NCBI RefSeq assembly: GCF_051106095.1
Contig: NC_135791.1
Span: 7,609,001 to 7,673,000, forward strand
Direction of reading: 5' to 3'
DNA: 64,000 nucleotides
DNA from: Pogona vitticeps
Lineage: Eukaryota > Chordata > Lepidosauria > Squamata > Agamidae
The position numbers were made by a program, and so were the translations under genes. Numbering within the stretch: position 1 is the first letter of the stretch; the number at the start of each line of letters is the position of its first letter. This document shows, in pieces, positions 1 through 23,256 of this stretch. The notes below the pieces were generated by a model. It saw only the letters and a list, made by a program, of their open reading frames with translations. It was not told the DNA's origin and did no database searches.

Positions 1-1140
1 TGATCCAAAAATATGGCATTATGTTTTCTTCTTGTTTCCCCTTCACATTGCCTACGTTTATCCATCAGCTTTATTTAATCAACACAAAACTAATCCCGAG
101 GTGTTACAAGTAAGCACTTCCAGATCAAATCAAATTGTTCCCAGGGCCAAACACAGAAGATCCATTACTGAATCTGTGCATGTCTATAGAATACACAGAA
201 GTAGTTTACCATTCCTTTCTTCTGGAGATGCCCCGAGACTTTGCAGCTTGACCAAAGCTACGCAGGCTGGCTCTTCTCCCTGGAGACATGGTGGGGGAAC
301 CAACTCCCAACCTCTGGTTCCACAGCGAAATACTGTACCTAAACAACAGAGCTATATGTATGTGCTTGGAGACAGCTGTCTGTGTGTGCGTGTGTGACTT
401 GATTTGTAGCAGGCGTGCTCAGGCAGAAGATGGTTAACTCTTGTCACTTTCCAGATCTATATTCTGAATTTTCCAAACTGTTCTTAGAGGCAACGCCATG
501 TAGAGTGTTAGCAAGGTCAAACTACATGAGGAGGTCAGCTTTGCATTTGACACGTTTGTGCAAAGATATCTGATAAGGTTCTCTCACCACCATATTTTGC
601 ACATTTGCCTGCTTTTCTCTGTGGTTGCTCAGTGGGAGGTAAATAAATCTGATTGCTTAAGCATGAATTACATCATTGGAGGGGAAACAAGGTTGTCAGC
701 TTTTCATTGTACGCCCAACATCTAGTCTGATTCTGAGAATAATCTGTCAGTCAAAGCACTCCAGGCCACCACTGCCACCTGAGCTTCCAAGGAGAGCAAA
801 TGATCGAAGTGCATCCCCACACTAGGTACGTGTCCTCACTACAAGTGAAAATCCTTTTTTAAAAAAAGCCAAACCATTTCACCTACATCACCCATATTCT
901 TGATTAATTAGCTCCTCCTGGGCAAAGTTTCACCTTGTTTGTTTCTACCCTGTCCTGGACTGACTCTTGAAAAAGATGTGTATCACTTCCACAGTTCAGT
1001 CACTGAATTTGGTGATGACACCTCAGCCAAGATCTCCAGATGATGTCACTCAGCAATTAATGCAGACATTAAAATGTGTAAACCAATGTATGTGGCTCAA
1101 TACACAATACTTTTAAAAATTTATAAATGCTACAAGCACA

Positions 1141-1462
1141 GGGGACGTGGTGGCGCTGTGGGCGAAACCGCAGAAGCCTTTGTGCTGCAGTGTCAGAAGA
1201 CCAGCCGTCGTAAGATTGAATCCACGTGACGGAGTCAGCTCTCATCACTCTGTCCCAGCCCCTCGCCAACCTAGCAGTTCGAAAGCATGCAAATGCGAAT
1301 AGATAAATAGGGGCCACCTCAGTTCCGGGTCTAAGTCGCACTGGTCACGTGACAACAGAAACTGTCTTTGGACAAACGCTGGCTTGGAAATGAGGGATGA
1401 GCACTGCCTCCTAGAGTTGGACACGAATGACTAAATGTCAAGGGAAACCTTTACCTTTACCT
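1141..1462 (+). mobile_element. Sauria-type tRNA-derived SINE, near full length
   Basis: It starts at GGGACGTGGTGG and ends in repeated ACCTTT. The tRNA-like head has a B-box-like GATTGAATCC. The 3' part (from about 1413, AGAGTTGGACACGAATGACT) resembles the BovB LINE 3' end. Flanks share TACAAGC (1131-1137 and 1463-1469), a probable short target-site duplication. Confidence 0.85.
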
Positions 1463-2190
1463 TACAAGCTACTAGCTTGTGGTACAAAATACAGTCCCCT
1501 TCCGTCTGTCTCACCCTCACATCAACATTCACAATAGAGGATGGGGCAGAATTTAACCATAAGAATTCCCTTCTCTCTTAGTTAGTGAGGTCATCTTCCC
1601 ATGACTATAAAAGTAACTGAAACCTTACTATTATAGTGGGGGAGCTTATCCCTCATTAAGTTACTATCTTAATAGTAAATGCCTTACTTACCTTGAAAGC
1701 CCTATTAGTATTGCTGTAAGTCAGTTCCTACTTGATGGTACACTATAACAAGTTATAATCGAAAGGTGTGAAGAGAACCAGGTGAATCAGCAAAATACTA
1801 TTTCTGTGCATCTCTCATCTCCCGGTCATCTCTGAGGCTGTAATAGGGACCTTCTTAACTCCCATTGTTTCCCTTTCCCAGTGGCTGATTAAAGAGGGCA
1901 AGATCATATCAAGACGGACACATTTCCCCTATTTTGCCCTTTGTTAGTCTCCTTTACTTTTATAAATATTTCTAAGGGGCAATATCAAAATTGGCCACAA
2001 GAGGGAACTGGAGAATAGTTCTCTGAACTTTTTTGACCTGTTGGCAAGGCAATTCATAATTCACAGGTAAACATGGGCACAAATCAGAAAAATGGTGATT
2101 CATCTTGATCTGTGATTCATCGAGGTTGACAAATGATGAATTTACAGGGCTCTTTTCTGATGAATCGATTTGTCAATTCATTTTTTAACT

Positions 2191-2537
2191 ATAGGTAAAG
2201 GTAAAGGTTCCCCTTGACAATTTTTGTCCAGTCGTGTTCAATTCTAGGGGGCGGTGCTCATCCCCATTTCCAAGCCATAGAGCCAGCGTTTGTCCAAAGA
2301 CAATCTTCCGTGGTCACATGGCCAGTGTGACTTAGACACGGAACGCTGTTACCTTCCCACCGAGGTGGTCCCTATTTATCTACTTGCATTTGCATGCTTT
2401 CGAACCGCTAGGTTGGCGGGAGCTGGGACAAGCAACAGGTGCTCACTCCGTCACGTGGATTCGATCTTACGACTGCTTGGTCTTCTGACCCTGCAGCACA
2501 AGCTTCTGCGGTTTAGCCCACAGCGCCACCACATCCC
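2191..2537 (-). mobile_element. Sauria-type SINE, near full length, reverse strand
   Basis: Read on the minus strand it runs from the GGGATGTGG head at the right end to the ACCTTTACCT tail at the left end. A perfect 9-bp duplication, TTTTTAACT, flanks it at 2182-2190 and 2538-2546, showing TPRT insertion. Confidence 0.88.
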
Positions 2538-3049
2538 TTTTTAACTTTAACCCCCCCTCCCAGGACCTAGAGACACCAACATCACAGAGAAGCTTCTTCT
2601 GACTCTCCATGACATTCCTTCCAAGTTTGGTGAAAATTGAGTTTCAGACATCCAGGTTATATACCCACAAAGTGAGTTCCCCCAGGAAAGTACCCTTTAG
2701 CATGTGGCTTGGGAAAACCCAATCTCCACCCAATTTGGAGGGATCGTAGAGGAGAGTTGTGGGAAAAAATCTCTGTGATTTTGGTGTCTTTAGGTACGTG
2801 GGGAGAATTTTCAGGGCCTCTGGAGTTGGACCCACCGACAGTTCCCTTTTTATAAAAATGGAATTTTAAAAAGAGAGAGACCTTTTAAATTTATTAAACT
2901 GAAAAAGGGGCGAGAGGCCAGCAAAGTTTGTAGACTTAACCTGTGTAATTCCTGGGGTTGTTGGAGAACCCCAAACAGTGAGGCATAACCAGGTATTCCA
3001 TGCCATCCCACTCTCCCCTCTGCTCTAAGTGCTGCTCTCTATATTGTAG

Positions 3050-14281
<11,232 letters not shown>

Positions 14282-14722
14282 CCAGCCTAACGCTGGTTAG
14301 GGATGGAGTGGTGGGGACTTAATACACTTTGAGTCAAAGTTTGTGGCTAGAACTGGAATCTTTTCCAAATTCTCCCATCTTTTGAGCTGAGGGAAATAAT
14401 GACAGCAATGTGGCACTGGAATTCCCTTTCCCTGAGAGTTATTCTTGGCAACGTCCTTGTTTGGCGGTGATGGTGGTTTCAATGCTAAGCAAAGACTTTT
14501 TTAAAAAATCGCTGAGGACTTTGAAGAGTTTTAGATGTTATGACGGCATTTTAGTTTAGTTTGTTTCTCTGTGTCATTTTAATTTTCCTAATTCATCCAT
14601 TTCAAAATTGTGCTTTTTATTATTTGTAAGTTTCCCTCATAAATAGCTCAAGAGAATGATGACTTAGGGTCATTTGCGCCACGTTCCACCGTTGTCAGGA
14701 TCTCCTCATAAGTCACGGAATA

Positions 14723-15146
14723 CAGTGGTGCCTCGCTAGACAGTTACCCCGCATGATAGTTTTTTCGCTAGACATTGACTTTTTGCGATCGCTATAGTGA
14801 TTAGCAAAACAGTGATTCCTATGGGGGAATTTCACAGGACAATGTTTGGTCCCTGCTTCGCAAACCGATGTTCGCTAAATGATTTTGACAGCTCCCTCCA
14901 TGCTCGCAAAACAAGTGTTTTCGGGACCTAAGCTTTGCAAGACAGCTGTTTAAACAACTGATCGGCGGTTCGCAAAGCGGCTTTCCTATGGCTGATCTTC
15001 GCTAGACAACGATGATTCTTCCCCATTGGAACGCATTAAACAGGTTTCAATGCATTCCAATAGGGAAATGCTTTTCGCTAGACAATGATTTCGCTAAACA
15101 GCGATTTCAGTGGAACGGATTATCATTGTCTAGCAAGGCACCACTG
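14723..15146. mobile_element. Pogo/Tigger-like MITE, copy A
   Basis: CAGTGGTGCCTCGCTAGAC at the left is mirrored by GTCTAGCAAGGCACCACTG at the right, and TA flanks each side (14721-14722, 15147-15148). The interior repeats TTCGCTAGACAATGATT-like modules in both orientations. It has no transposase. TA sites and CAG ends fit the Tc1/mariner superfamily. Confidence 0.85.
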
Positions 15147-17151
15147 TAGTCTTAGCAAGACAAAAGCTTGGGATTTGGAAGACAGATGATTGTATGTTTG
15201 TACTGTTTCAGGATTACAGTTGTAGTTTGGAGGGCTATCTTGTTTCATTAAAGGTTTTTACCTTACGTGGGCACTATTTAAATTCATTAGAGGCTTTCCC
15301 AATCAAAGACATTGTCACTTTGGCCCACTTTAAAAGTTCCAATGTCATGTTTAAAAATTGATCCTGTGCCATGACTGTACCTCGCTAAATATTAGTACCC
15401 AAACTTTTTCTTTCTGGCTGAAAGAACAATCATGAACATTATGTGGTGGTTTTTTTTGTCAGTGCTGTTCACTTTCACAAAAGCAGATACAGATATGTTA
15501 TGTCATGATTCAGAAACAGTTCTATTTATGGGATAAGATGCTCAGGCAGCAATGAGAGACAGATAAATCTATCACTGTTGCAGAGTTTTTGAATTTCTGA
15601 TTAAATTCTCCTTTTTATTCACAACAGAAGTACAGAGATTCACAGAATAAAACAGCTTAGAGTTCTTATTAACTGGCGCTTACAGTCTCAATAACTCACT
15701 CTGAGACATTATTAGTAGGAAAGAATAAAAGCGTTGCATTGCTTATAGTTGGGAACAGATAACAGCAGATTAACTAACTGACAACTGAGGCTCTCTTTGA
15801 ATCTGAGGTGAGAAATAACAATTGGTTAGTGCTGAACAGATTGAAAGTCACCCCTGCCCAGAAGGGTCCCCCCCCCATCAAACGAAAGACAGGCAGTATG
15901 TGAGGTTGTAAACGCTCCAACGGACACATCATGCTAGATCTTCCACTTGGAAGAAGCACAACGATGCTGTTGCACAACTCCTTTTGAAGAGGTTGTCCTG
16001 ACCTCATTAATTTTACTCATGAACCCACTCACCTGACCAAAATTTTATTTCAACAATGACAATTCCCACCACCACTTTATTTTATTTACACTTGCCAACT
16101 GGAAAATCAGTGGGCAATTTGACGATGCCCAAGTTTAACAAGGGGTGGATCAGGATGGGGTTCAGAGGTCACAAGGCTTGCCAGTGTAATTGCTAAATCA
16201 AACAGTCCCAAAGTGTGTGATAGCAGTAAGCTGCCCCTCCTGCTATCACACAGTGCTTGCACAGATTATTATGTCCCACTGAAGTTTCCATTGTGCTTCT
16301 CCATTTATCTCTGAGTGTATTTGCCCATACCTCGGCCCGCCTGGGGTATCTGAGCTACAAATTAATCTGAGTGCTGGACTGAAGTACCTGCAATGCAGCC
16401 TCCTCACCTTGCTTTTGCAATATCTGTTGCATGCAAAGCTTATCCAGTGCCTCATATCCTGTGTTGTGGATAACAATGCCACCCAAACCACATGAAATGA
16501 AACCAAGAGTATTCCCCATTTGATTGTGCAAATAGCTTTAATTTTGTAGCAGTATCTGGTGGGGGTGACATGTTTCAACAAGACCGGGGAACATGTGGCC
16601 TTCCAGCTGTTCTTAGAATGCAACTCCAATTATCCTTCATCAGGGGCTATTCTAGAAAACTCTGGAGGGTCTGAGGTTTGGCTTAAACATTCCTTCCCCT
16701 GCGTCGCTGTTGTTATACCATTTGCACAACTCTGAAATGTAAAGAAGACATCAGCAGACTCATTCAAAATTTTCAAGTCACATATTTTCTGCTCTTAAAC
16801 AATTCTTAGACAGGAGTCTGCAATATGAGAATAATAATTTATGAGGTAGATTTACCAATTACAGAGATTAGTTATATGAGATAGTATTTTCCTTATGCAA
16901 CAAGTTCTAAATACAGTATTTGTTGTTATTGTTAGCATTATGTTTGTTACCTTCTCAAGGATATTGAGATGCTACTATAAGCCTCTGTTCTGTGCATCTC
17001 ACCTCTCAGTCTACTGCCAGGGCAACTCTGACCAATGCAAAACCCTTTGTCCTCTTTGTATATGTGGCTAAATGTCTTACTTAGAGGGACCATGTCTTAA
17101 TTTGAAGGTATCCTCCCTTCGAATGGTTTTTGAGTCCACCTCTACTTCAAA

Positions 17152-17287
17152 CAGGGGTGGGGAATCTATGATCCTCCAGATGTGGTTTGACTTTGATTCT
17201 CATCAGCCCTAGTCAACATGGCCAATGGTCGGACAAGAGAGGAACTGAGGTCTAGCAGTACCTGGAGGGCCGTAGGTTCCTCATCCC
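17152..17287. mobile_element. hAT-like MITE, CAGGGGTGGGGAA type
   Basis: The left end CAGGGGTGGGGAA and the right end GGTTCCTCATCCC are imperfect inverted repeats. Inner CCTCCAGATG and CCTGGAGGGCC continue the symmetry. Flanking 8-mers ACTTCAAA and ATTTCAAC match at six positions, consistent with an old 8-bp hAT duplication. Confidence 0.6.
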
Positions 17288-18017
17288 ATTTCAACTAAAA
17301 ATGGCTCATTAGGATCTTGAAGTTGGCCATCTACAATTGCCATGAGCACAAGAGACTGAGATGTGCACAGATCATACCATTACCTACTATTGTGAGATAT
17401 ATGGCATTTCTAGTTCTAAACATATATGTATATGCAAAGTTTGTACAAAGCTTTCTCTTGCCACCACCCTTCTATTTTGGAAGCTCCTGTGCAGTCAAGG
17501 GGCGTAAGTACCAAGACTGGCTATTTGGGCACCTGAGACCTTATTAGGAGTGGGGAAACCCACCAGCTTAGGTTTTGTGCTGCACCCAGATTCTTCTGAA
17601 TTTTGACAAATCCTTCAAAACTGAGCAGCTGAATTCTCCCCTTTCGTTCTGGACAAATGCAATAGGTAGAGATATTCCCCATATGGAATATCTTGCAGCT
17701 TATCTGTCCCTGTGACGCTCCTGCAGATCCATGTGTTAGAATTTGAATTTTGTTTGCCATTGCCTCTTTGTTGGTTTTTATAATCTGCGCACTTATGGTT
17801 GATGGGTGGACAAGTGTTTTCCATTATTGTTAGCTGCCCGGCCTAGTGCTTTGTCACTAGGCAGACAAAATAGAAATGTAATGAATGAGGGAGGGAATGA
17901 ATGAATGAACTATTAGAAACCTTGTGATGGGGCGGGGGAAGAGATAAATGCTTAGGCACTAGATGAGTGGAATATAAATGAAACAAACAAATAAATATAA
18001 AATAAATAAAAAATTTA

Positions 18018-18165
18018 TGTTTTTATTTATTTATTAGATTTTTACCCTGCCCCTCTAGACAATGTCTACTCGGGGCGGCTTACATATATAAAAACACGGC
18101 AATATAACATATATAAAATTATAAAAATTGCAATTAAAAATGGCAGCCTCAATATGGTTGAGTAG
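18018..18165 (-). mobile_element. CR1/L2-like LINE 3' fragment
   Basis: ATTTTTACCCTGCCCCTCTAG then CTCGGGGCGGCTTACATA is the antisense of the common reptile LINE 3' signature, also seen at 6950. It is short and truncated. Confidence 0.5.
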
Positions 18166-19516
18166 ACAAAGATTCACTCTGACTTTTGAAAGTTCAGAAT
18201 GGAAAACCCTAGGTTCATTCTTATAAAATTAAACTGGAAAAAAATGGTTTACACATCCCCATGAAGAATATCTCACACAAAGAATTTATCTTCCCTTGCA
18301 TTAAAATTATGCTAATAAAACACCGGGTAGCTAACAATGGTTGGTCTTCTGTGTCATTTAAAACCAGCTGCCTGAGGCGGCTGCCTCACCTTCCCTAATT
18401 GTAGGGTGGGGACCCTGGGCCACCTTCCTCTTTCTACCCCTCACGTAAGATCTGCATTGCCACAGCTTCGCTGCCATAGCATCGTCTGTGTCTATCTTCA
18501 TGATCAGCGACAGCAGCGCATTTAAAGGTTTACATCATAGCAGTTTCCAGGGCTCGAATAGCTAAAGGCAATCAATAGAGACTGCCTTGAAGCAGGCTGA
18601 AGGAAACGCCTGCTTGAAAAAAATGGGGCTTTCTGCCTCGATGCCATTCCTCGCAAAGTTGATCTACAAGGCCTCGGTGGCTCAGTCATTGGGGAAGAAC
18701 TGGCTCTTCCGGAGCCTTGCCTCCCTGTCCCTCCCATATCTGATGAGGACCTTCATTAAACACATTCTCTACTACAGCTTTTGCTCTATTGTTTCAAAGG
18801 CTCGCCTTTGGGTTTCCAGCTTAGCACTATCCCTTTCCCTGAAACTTCTGGACGAACCCTGAAACAGGAGGAGCGTGGGCTGTGGGGTAGCAATACCACA
18901 GGACAAAGTAGGCAGAGGGGTGAGCGTGGAGGTAGAACTGCTTCTGGACCAGCTGATGGTGGAAACATGAGGGCCATCTGCCTAAGGAAATAATATGGCA
19001 ACCAGGAGCTAGGGAATGGAGAAGAAGCGGTTTCTTGGTTGGCAAAAGACAACTTGCAGCGACAGCAGTTGCTGACATTTTCTCTAGGGCCTGCATCCCA
19101 TAGCATCCTCAAAAGTCAAACACAGAGAATTATAACAATTAAAGGAGACTCTAACAAGCACTGGCAGGCCGGCAGGCCCAGGTGTTAAATCTTCTATTCA
19201 GCTCTCTGTGTTTACTGCATTGTCTGCTTATCTGTTTATTTAAAGATCATCACCCCTTTCTGTGTGCAATGCTTCACACAGTACAAACGCAGGAGGAGAT
19301 TCCTGCCTAGAGGAAGCTAACAATGGGGGGACAAAGGCCAAACTAAGGAAGCAGAGAAGCAAGGCAGAAAAGGCAGGGAAATTATACACAGTAGTTTCAC
19401 TGGCATATGCTTAGCTTTAGTTACAAGCTGAGTTTATTTAATTAAGATATTTCTTCTCCACTTCTTATTTGTGCAAATTCTGAGGTAGTTTACAACGCCA
19501 TAAATCATTCAACAAA

Positions 19517-20248
19517 TGCATTGGGAAAGCAGCTACCATGTTCTTTAGACTCACAAAGAGAGTATGGCTGAATAAGAAGTTGACGGCATATACCAAGATT
19601 CAGATCTATAGAGCCTGTGTCCCGAGCACACTCCTGTACTGCAGCGAGTCCTGGACCCTTCGTGCATGGCAGCAGAGGAAGCTGAACACCTTCCATATGC
19701 GTTGTCTCCAACGCATTTTTGGTATCACCTGGCAGGACAAAGTTCCAAATAGAGTAGTCCTAGAACGAGCTGGAATTTTCAACATGTATACATTACAAAC
19801 AGCAACATCTATGTTAGCTTGGACATGTTGTGAGAATGGCTGATGGTCGGATTCCAAAAGATCTCCTGTATGGAGAATTAGTGCAGGGAAATCGCCCCAG
19901 TGGGAGACCACAGCTGTGATACAAGGAGATCTGCAAGTGGGATCTGAAGGCCTTAGGAATGCATGTCAACAGATGGGAAACCCTGACATCTGAGCATTCA
20001 GCCTGGAGGCAGGCACTACATCATGGCCTCTCCCAATTTGAAGAGACCCTTGACCAGCAGGCCAAGGCAAAGAGGCAGTTACAAAAGCAGCAAAATCAGG
20101 GAGCTGGACAGGGGACAGGTTGTATTTGTCTTTAGTGTGGAAGGGATTGTCACTCTCGAATTGGCCTCTTCAGCCACACTAGACGCTGTTCCAAGTCCTC
20201 CATACAGAGCACATTACCATAGTCTCTCAAGACTGAAGGATGCCTAAG
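19517..20248 (+). mobile_element. 5'-truncated non-LTR LINE with perfect 15-bp TSD
   Basis: The sequence encodes the C-terminal part of a reverse transcriptase family (RLTKRVWLNKKLTAYTKIQI, CSESWTLRAW, HMRCLQRIFGITWQDKVPN) and ends with AGACTGAAGGATGCC. It is the same family as the element at 28305-30691. AAATCATTCAACAAA occurs exactly at both edges (19502-19516, 20249-20263). Unlike its sister there is no ATT tail. Several frame breaks separate the coding pieces. Confidence 0.92.
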
Positions 20249-20387
20249 AAATCATTCAACAAACCAAGTACCGATATATGACATAAGAGAGATTTTCATC
20301 AGTTCATGCTTGGGAGAATACCACAGTAAATATATATACTGTACTATATAATTTCAGAAAACTTATAGTGCCAGCACTGAGGCCAGA

Positions 20388-21605
20388 GAATGGAGAGGAA
20401 GACTGTTGTTGTTATGTCCCACGAATGAGCCATCTCCAAAATGCCCTGTCCTCAGCCGCCCTGCTCAGCTCTTGCAAATTCAAGCCTCTTGCTTCTTGTA
20501 GGAAGTCAGTCCATCTTGTATGCAGTCCTCCTCTTTTCCTACTGCTGCCCACCTTTCCCAGCTTTCTCGTCTTTTCCAGAGACTCATTCCTTCTCATGAT
20601 GTGCCCAAAGTAGGGAAGTCTGTTTCAGCATTTTTACCCCCAGAATTACTTCAGGCCTGATTACACCTGGAACCCACTTGTTCATCTTCCTGGCAGTCCA
20701 GGGTATTGGCACAGCTCTCCTCCAGCACCACATTTCAAATGAATCAGTATTTTTCCTGTCAACTTTCTTTACTATCCAACTTTCACACCCACACATGGTT
20801 ATGGGGAATACAAGAGTATAGATGATCTTGGTCTCAGACTCCAGTGACACATGATTACACTTGGTTATCTCTTCTAGTTTCTTCATTGCTACCCTTCCCA
20901 GTTTCAGTCTTCTTTTAATTGCTTGGCTTCAGTCTACTTTTGGATTGATAACTGAACCAAGGTACGGTATACAAAATCTCAAGACTATTTCAATTTCTTC
21001 ATTGTCGACATTGAGTTGTGTAGTTCTTCTGACGTCATGATTTTGGTCTTCTTGACATGCAACTGCAGTTCCGCTTTGGCACTTTCTTCTTTTGCTTTCA
21101 CTAGCAGTTGTTTTAAGTCATTGCTGCTTTCTGTCAGTAAGATGGTGTCATTTGCATATCTTATTGTTTCTTCCACCAATTTTCATTCCTCCTTCATCTG
21201 AACCTAGTCCAGTTGCCGTGTGATATGTTCTGCTTATGGATTGAACAGATGAGGGGATAAAATGCGCTCTTGTCTGATACCTTTGCCTATAGGAAACCAT
21301 TTGGTCTCTCCATAGTCTGTCCTAATTGTAGCTTTTTGTCCACAATAAAAGTTATGCAATAAAGTGACGAGGAACACCTGTTTCTTTCAGAACAATCCAT
21401 TGTTTCTCATGATCCACACAGTCAAAGGTTCTGCAACAGTCTACAAAGCATAGACTGATCGTCTTTTAAAACTCTTCGGTATGCTCCTGTATCCAGCCAA
21501 TATTTGCAATGTGACCTCAAATGCCTCTTCCTTTTTGGACTCCAGCTTGAACATCAGGCACTTCTTGCTCCATATAAGGTAACACTTTTTGTTGCAACAC
21601 CTTGA
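20388..21605 (-). mobile_element. RTE/BovB-like LINE fragment, degenerate
   Basis: Minus-strand frames give a polymerase-core remnant IRYANDTILLTESSNDLKQL (YADD changed to YAND), then CGCESWIVKK, SFEMWCWRR and PWTARKMN, and the usual LINE C-terminal end. Frames are interrupted several times. It is more diverged from BovB than the other copies here, so it is an older or separate RTE lineage. Confidence 0.75.
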
Positions 21606-22373
21606 ACATAGTCTCTAGAGACGGAAGGATGCCTACACTGGAGTAATATTTGTAAATTTCAGCAGGAGCCCAATTAATGACCACCTGGCTTAAGCAATGT
21701 GCAAATGAAACCCTCTAAAAATAATAGTGTTCCATTATAGGGGACCTTCTGGGCCTCCAGATGTTGCTGGGCTGCCACCCCCATCATTTCTAACCACTGA
21801 GCCTGCCTTGAAGGGGCTGATGAGAGACCAGGAACATCTAGAGGGCCACTGGGTAGTCATCCACCTGCAGCAAACTCCAGTGAAAGCAAGTGTGCCCTAA
21901 GTGTGCATTTGTTATCTGTTCCCTGCCATCAACACTCACTGGAAGAATCTGATTGGGTTCAGCAGGGTTTGGGTGGGGCACATTCATGGCAGGAGATAAT
22001 GGCCCTTCTGTATGTGTCAGGTACATCTTTCCCAATGCCTTACCCTTAGTGAGCCACACCCATTCTGATTGCATCTCACTCCACTGACTGGCCTAAATTT
22101 TTAACAGCATCCCGTATCATCAAGAGATACACCTCTCTCTCTCCAACCTTAGTCTTTCAGCTTTGCTTTGTAAAGACATGCACTGTCCCATACATACACC
22201 AACGCACCGAAGTTATCACTTCAGGATGTGATGTGGGGTGGTGGTTCTGGCCTAGAACAGTTCATGGATCAAATGGAATAGAATACCAGTAGAGGCACAT
22301 GATGGGATTTCGCTCACTTAAAAATAAAAATCGATAGTGACTCGATGGGAATACGGAGAACCAGTTTAGGAGC

Positions 22374-22480
22374 ACAGCACTGTGGATAGCTCAGTGGTTT
22401 AGGTATCTGACTGCAGAGACAGAGGTTGGGAGTTTGAAGATCCATAGGGTCTCCTCCAGTTCAACTCTTCTAAAACTATT
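22374..22480 (+). mobile_element. tRNA-derived SINE head
   Basis: GGATAGCTCAGTGGTTTAGG has the A-box pattern, and GGTTGGGAGTTTGAAGATCC resembles a B box. A body with CTCCTCCAGTTCAACTCTTC and an ATT-rich tail follow. It lacks a convincing acceptor stem, so it is a SINE and not a tRNA gene. Confidence 0.5.
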
Positions 22481-22808
22481 ATTATTTTCTTTAACAATCA
22501 TCACTTACCTCCTCTCTATTGCTGCCACCAATCTTTAGCCGCCCCATATGTGTGCATGTCTGCCCCTTTACTCAGGCCTTTATTACAACACTTTCCACAT
22601 AACTAAGTATCGGGTCTTGAACTCAGCACCACTCAGCTTGAATAGACCTAATACGGTTTTATTAAAATAGTGTTAAAAAGTTTGTTTATTCCTACGCTTA
22701 ATGTTCATTCGACACAATTCTTCCTTCTCTCCATCACCTTTTAAAGACCTCTCTCTGTACTACACCAATCTCTCAAACTCCAGACTCATCTAATCTAGAA
22801 CCTAAACT

Positions 22809-22901
22809 GGCCTCTCCCAGACTTCCCTAGTTTCTCCCAGACTTCCCTAGTTTCTCCCAGACTCCCCTAGTTTCTCCCAGACTCCCCTAGTTTCTCCCAG
22901 C
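22809..22901. repeat. 20-bp tandem minisatellite, about 4.5 units
   Basis: The unit TCTCCCAGACTTCCCTAGTT repeats head to tail. Later copies read TCCCCTAG in place of TTCCCTAG, so the last units expanded together after one substitution. There are no spacers, so this is not CRISPR. Confidence 0.93.
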
Positions 22902-23077
22902 CAATCAGAATCATTCTCACCAACATTCCATGCTCCTCACTCACCTCCTCCTATCCCATAGTTACCAAACCAATGCATTTCAAAACAATACAGTTCCCAT
23001 TAACATATAAACAATGCATTTAAACATAACCAGGTATCACAGGCATTAATTAAATTCAAGGTACTCACACATCTAGT

Positions 23078-23165
23078 ATTATTTACAGTATTTATTTAAA
23101 GCACGTTTACAGCCCTTCTTATTCATATAGACTCTGAGTGCCTTACAAGCATCAGTTGTAAGACA
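23078..23165 (-). mobile_element. LINE/SINE 3' end fragment
   Basis: TTTATTTAAAGCACGTTTACAGCCC..GAGTGCCTTACAAGC resembles the antisense 3' termini of reptile CR1/L2-type elements. Short, low certainty. Confidence 0.35.
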
Positions 23166-23256
23166 AACCCAGTCTCATGCTTAGAATCTAAAGGGCATGA
23201 AAGGAAAGGGGGTGGGGAGGGAGGAGGAAAAAAGGAGAAGCTCATGCACAATTATT

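Larger units (their letters stand above)
1..3049. other. Upstream flank of the PRDM1-like gene
   Basis: No coding exon recognised here. The upstream exon implied by the acceptor at 3047-3049 may lie here or before the window, but no CpG island or TATA signal could be tied to it. Two Sauria-type SINEs lie at 1141-1462 and 2191-2537. The remaining sequence is AT-rich with no recognised structure. Confidence 0.5.

Noticed and set aside
16214-16254. GTGTGATAGCAG..CTGCTATCACAC inverted repeat as a regulatory hairpin
   Set aside because: It is a short isolated inverted repeat with no gene or conserved context to give it a role.
22374-22430. A tRNA gene
   Set aside because: A- and B-box-like motifs exist, but there is no paired acceptor stem or anticodon arm, and a SINE body follows.
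22809-22901. CRISPR array
   Set aside because: Units are adjacent with no spacers and the genome is a vertebrate.
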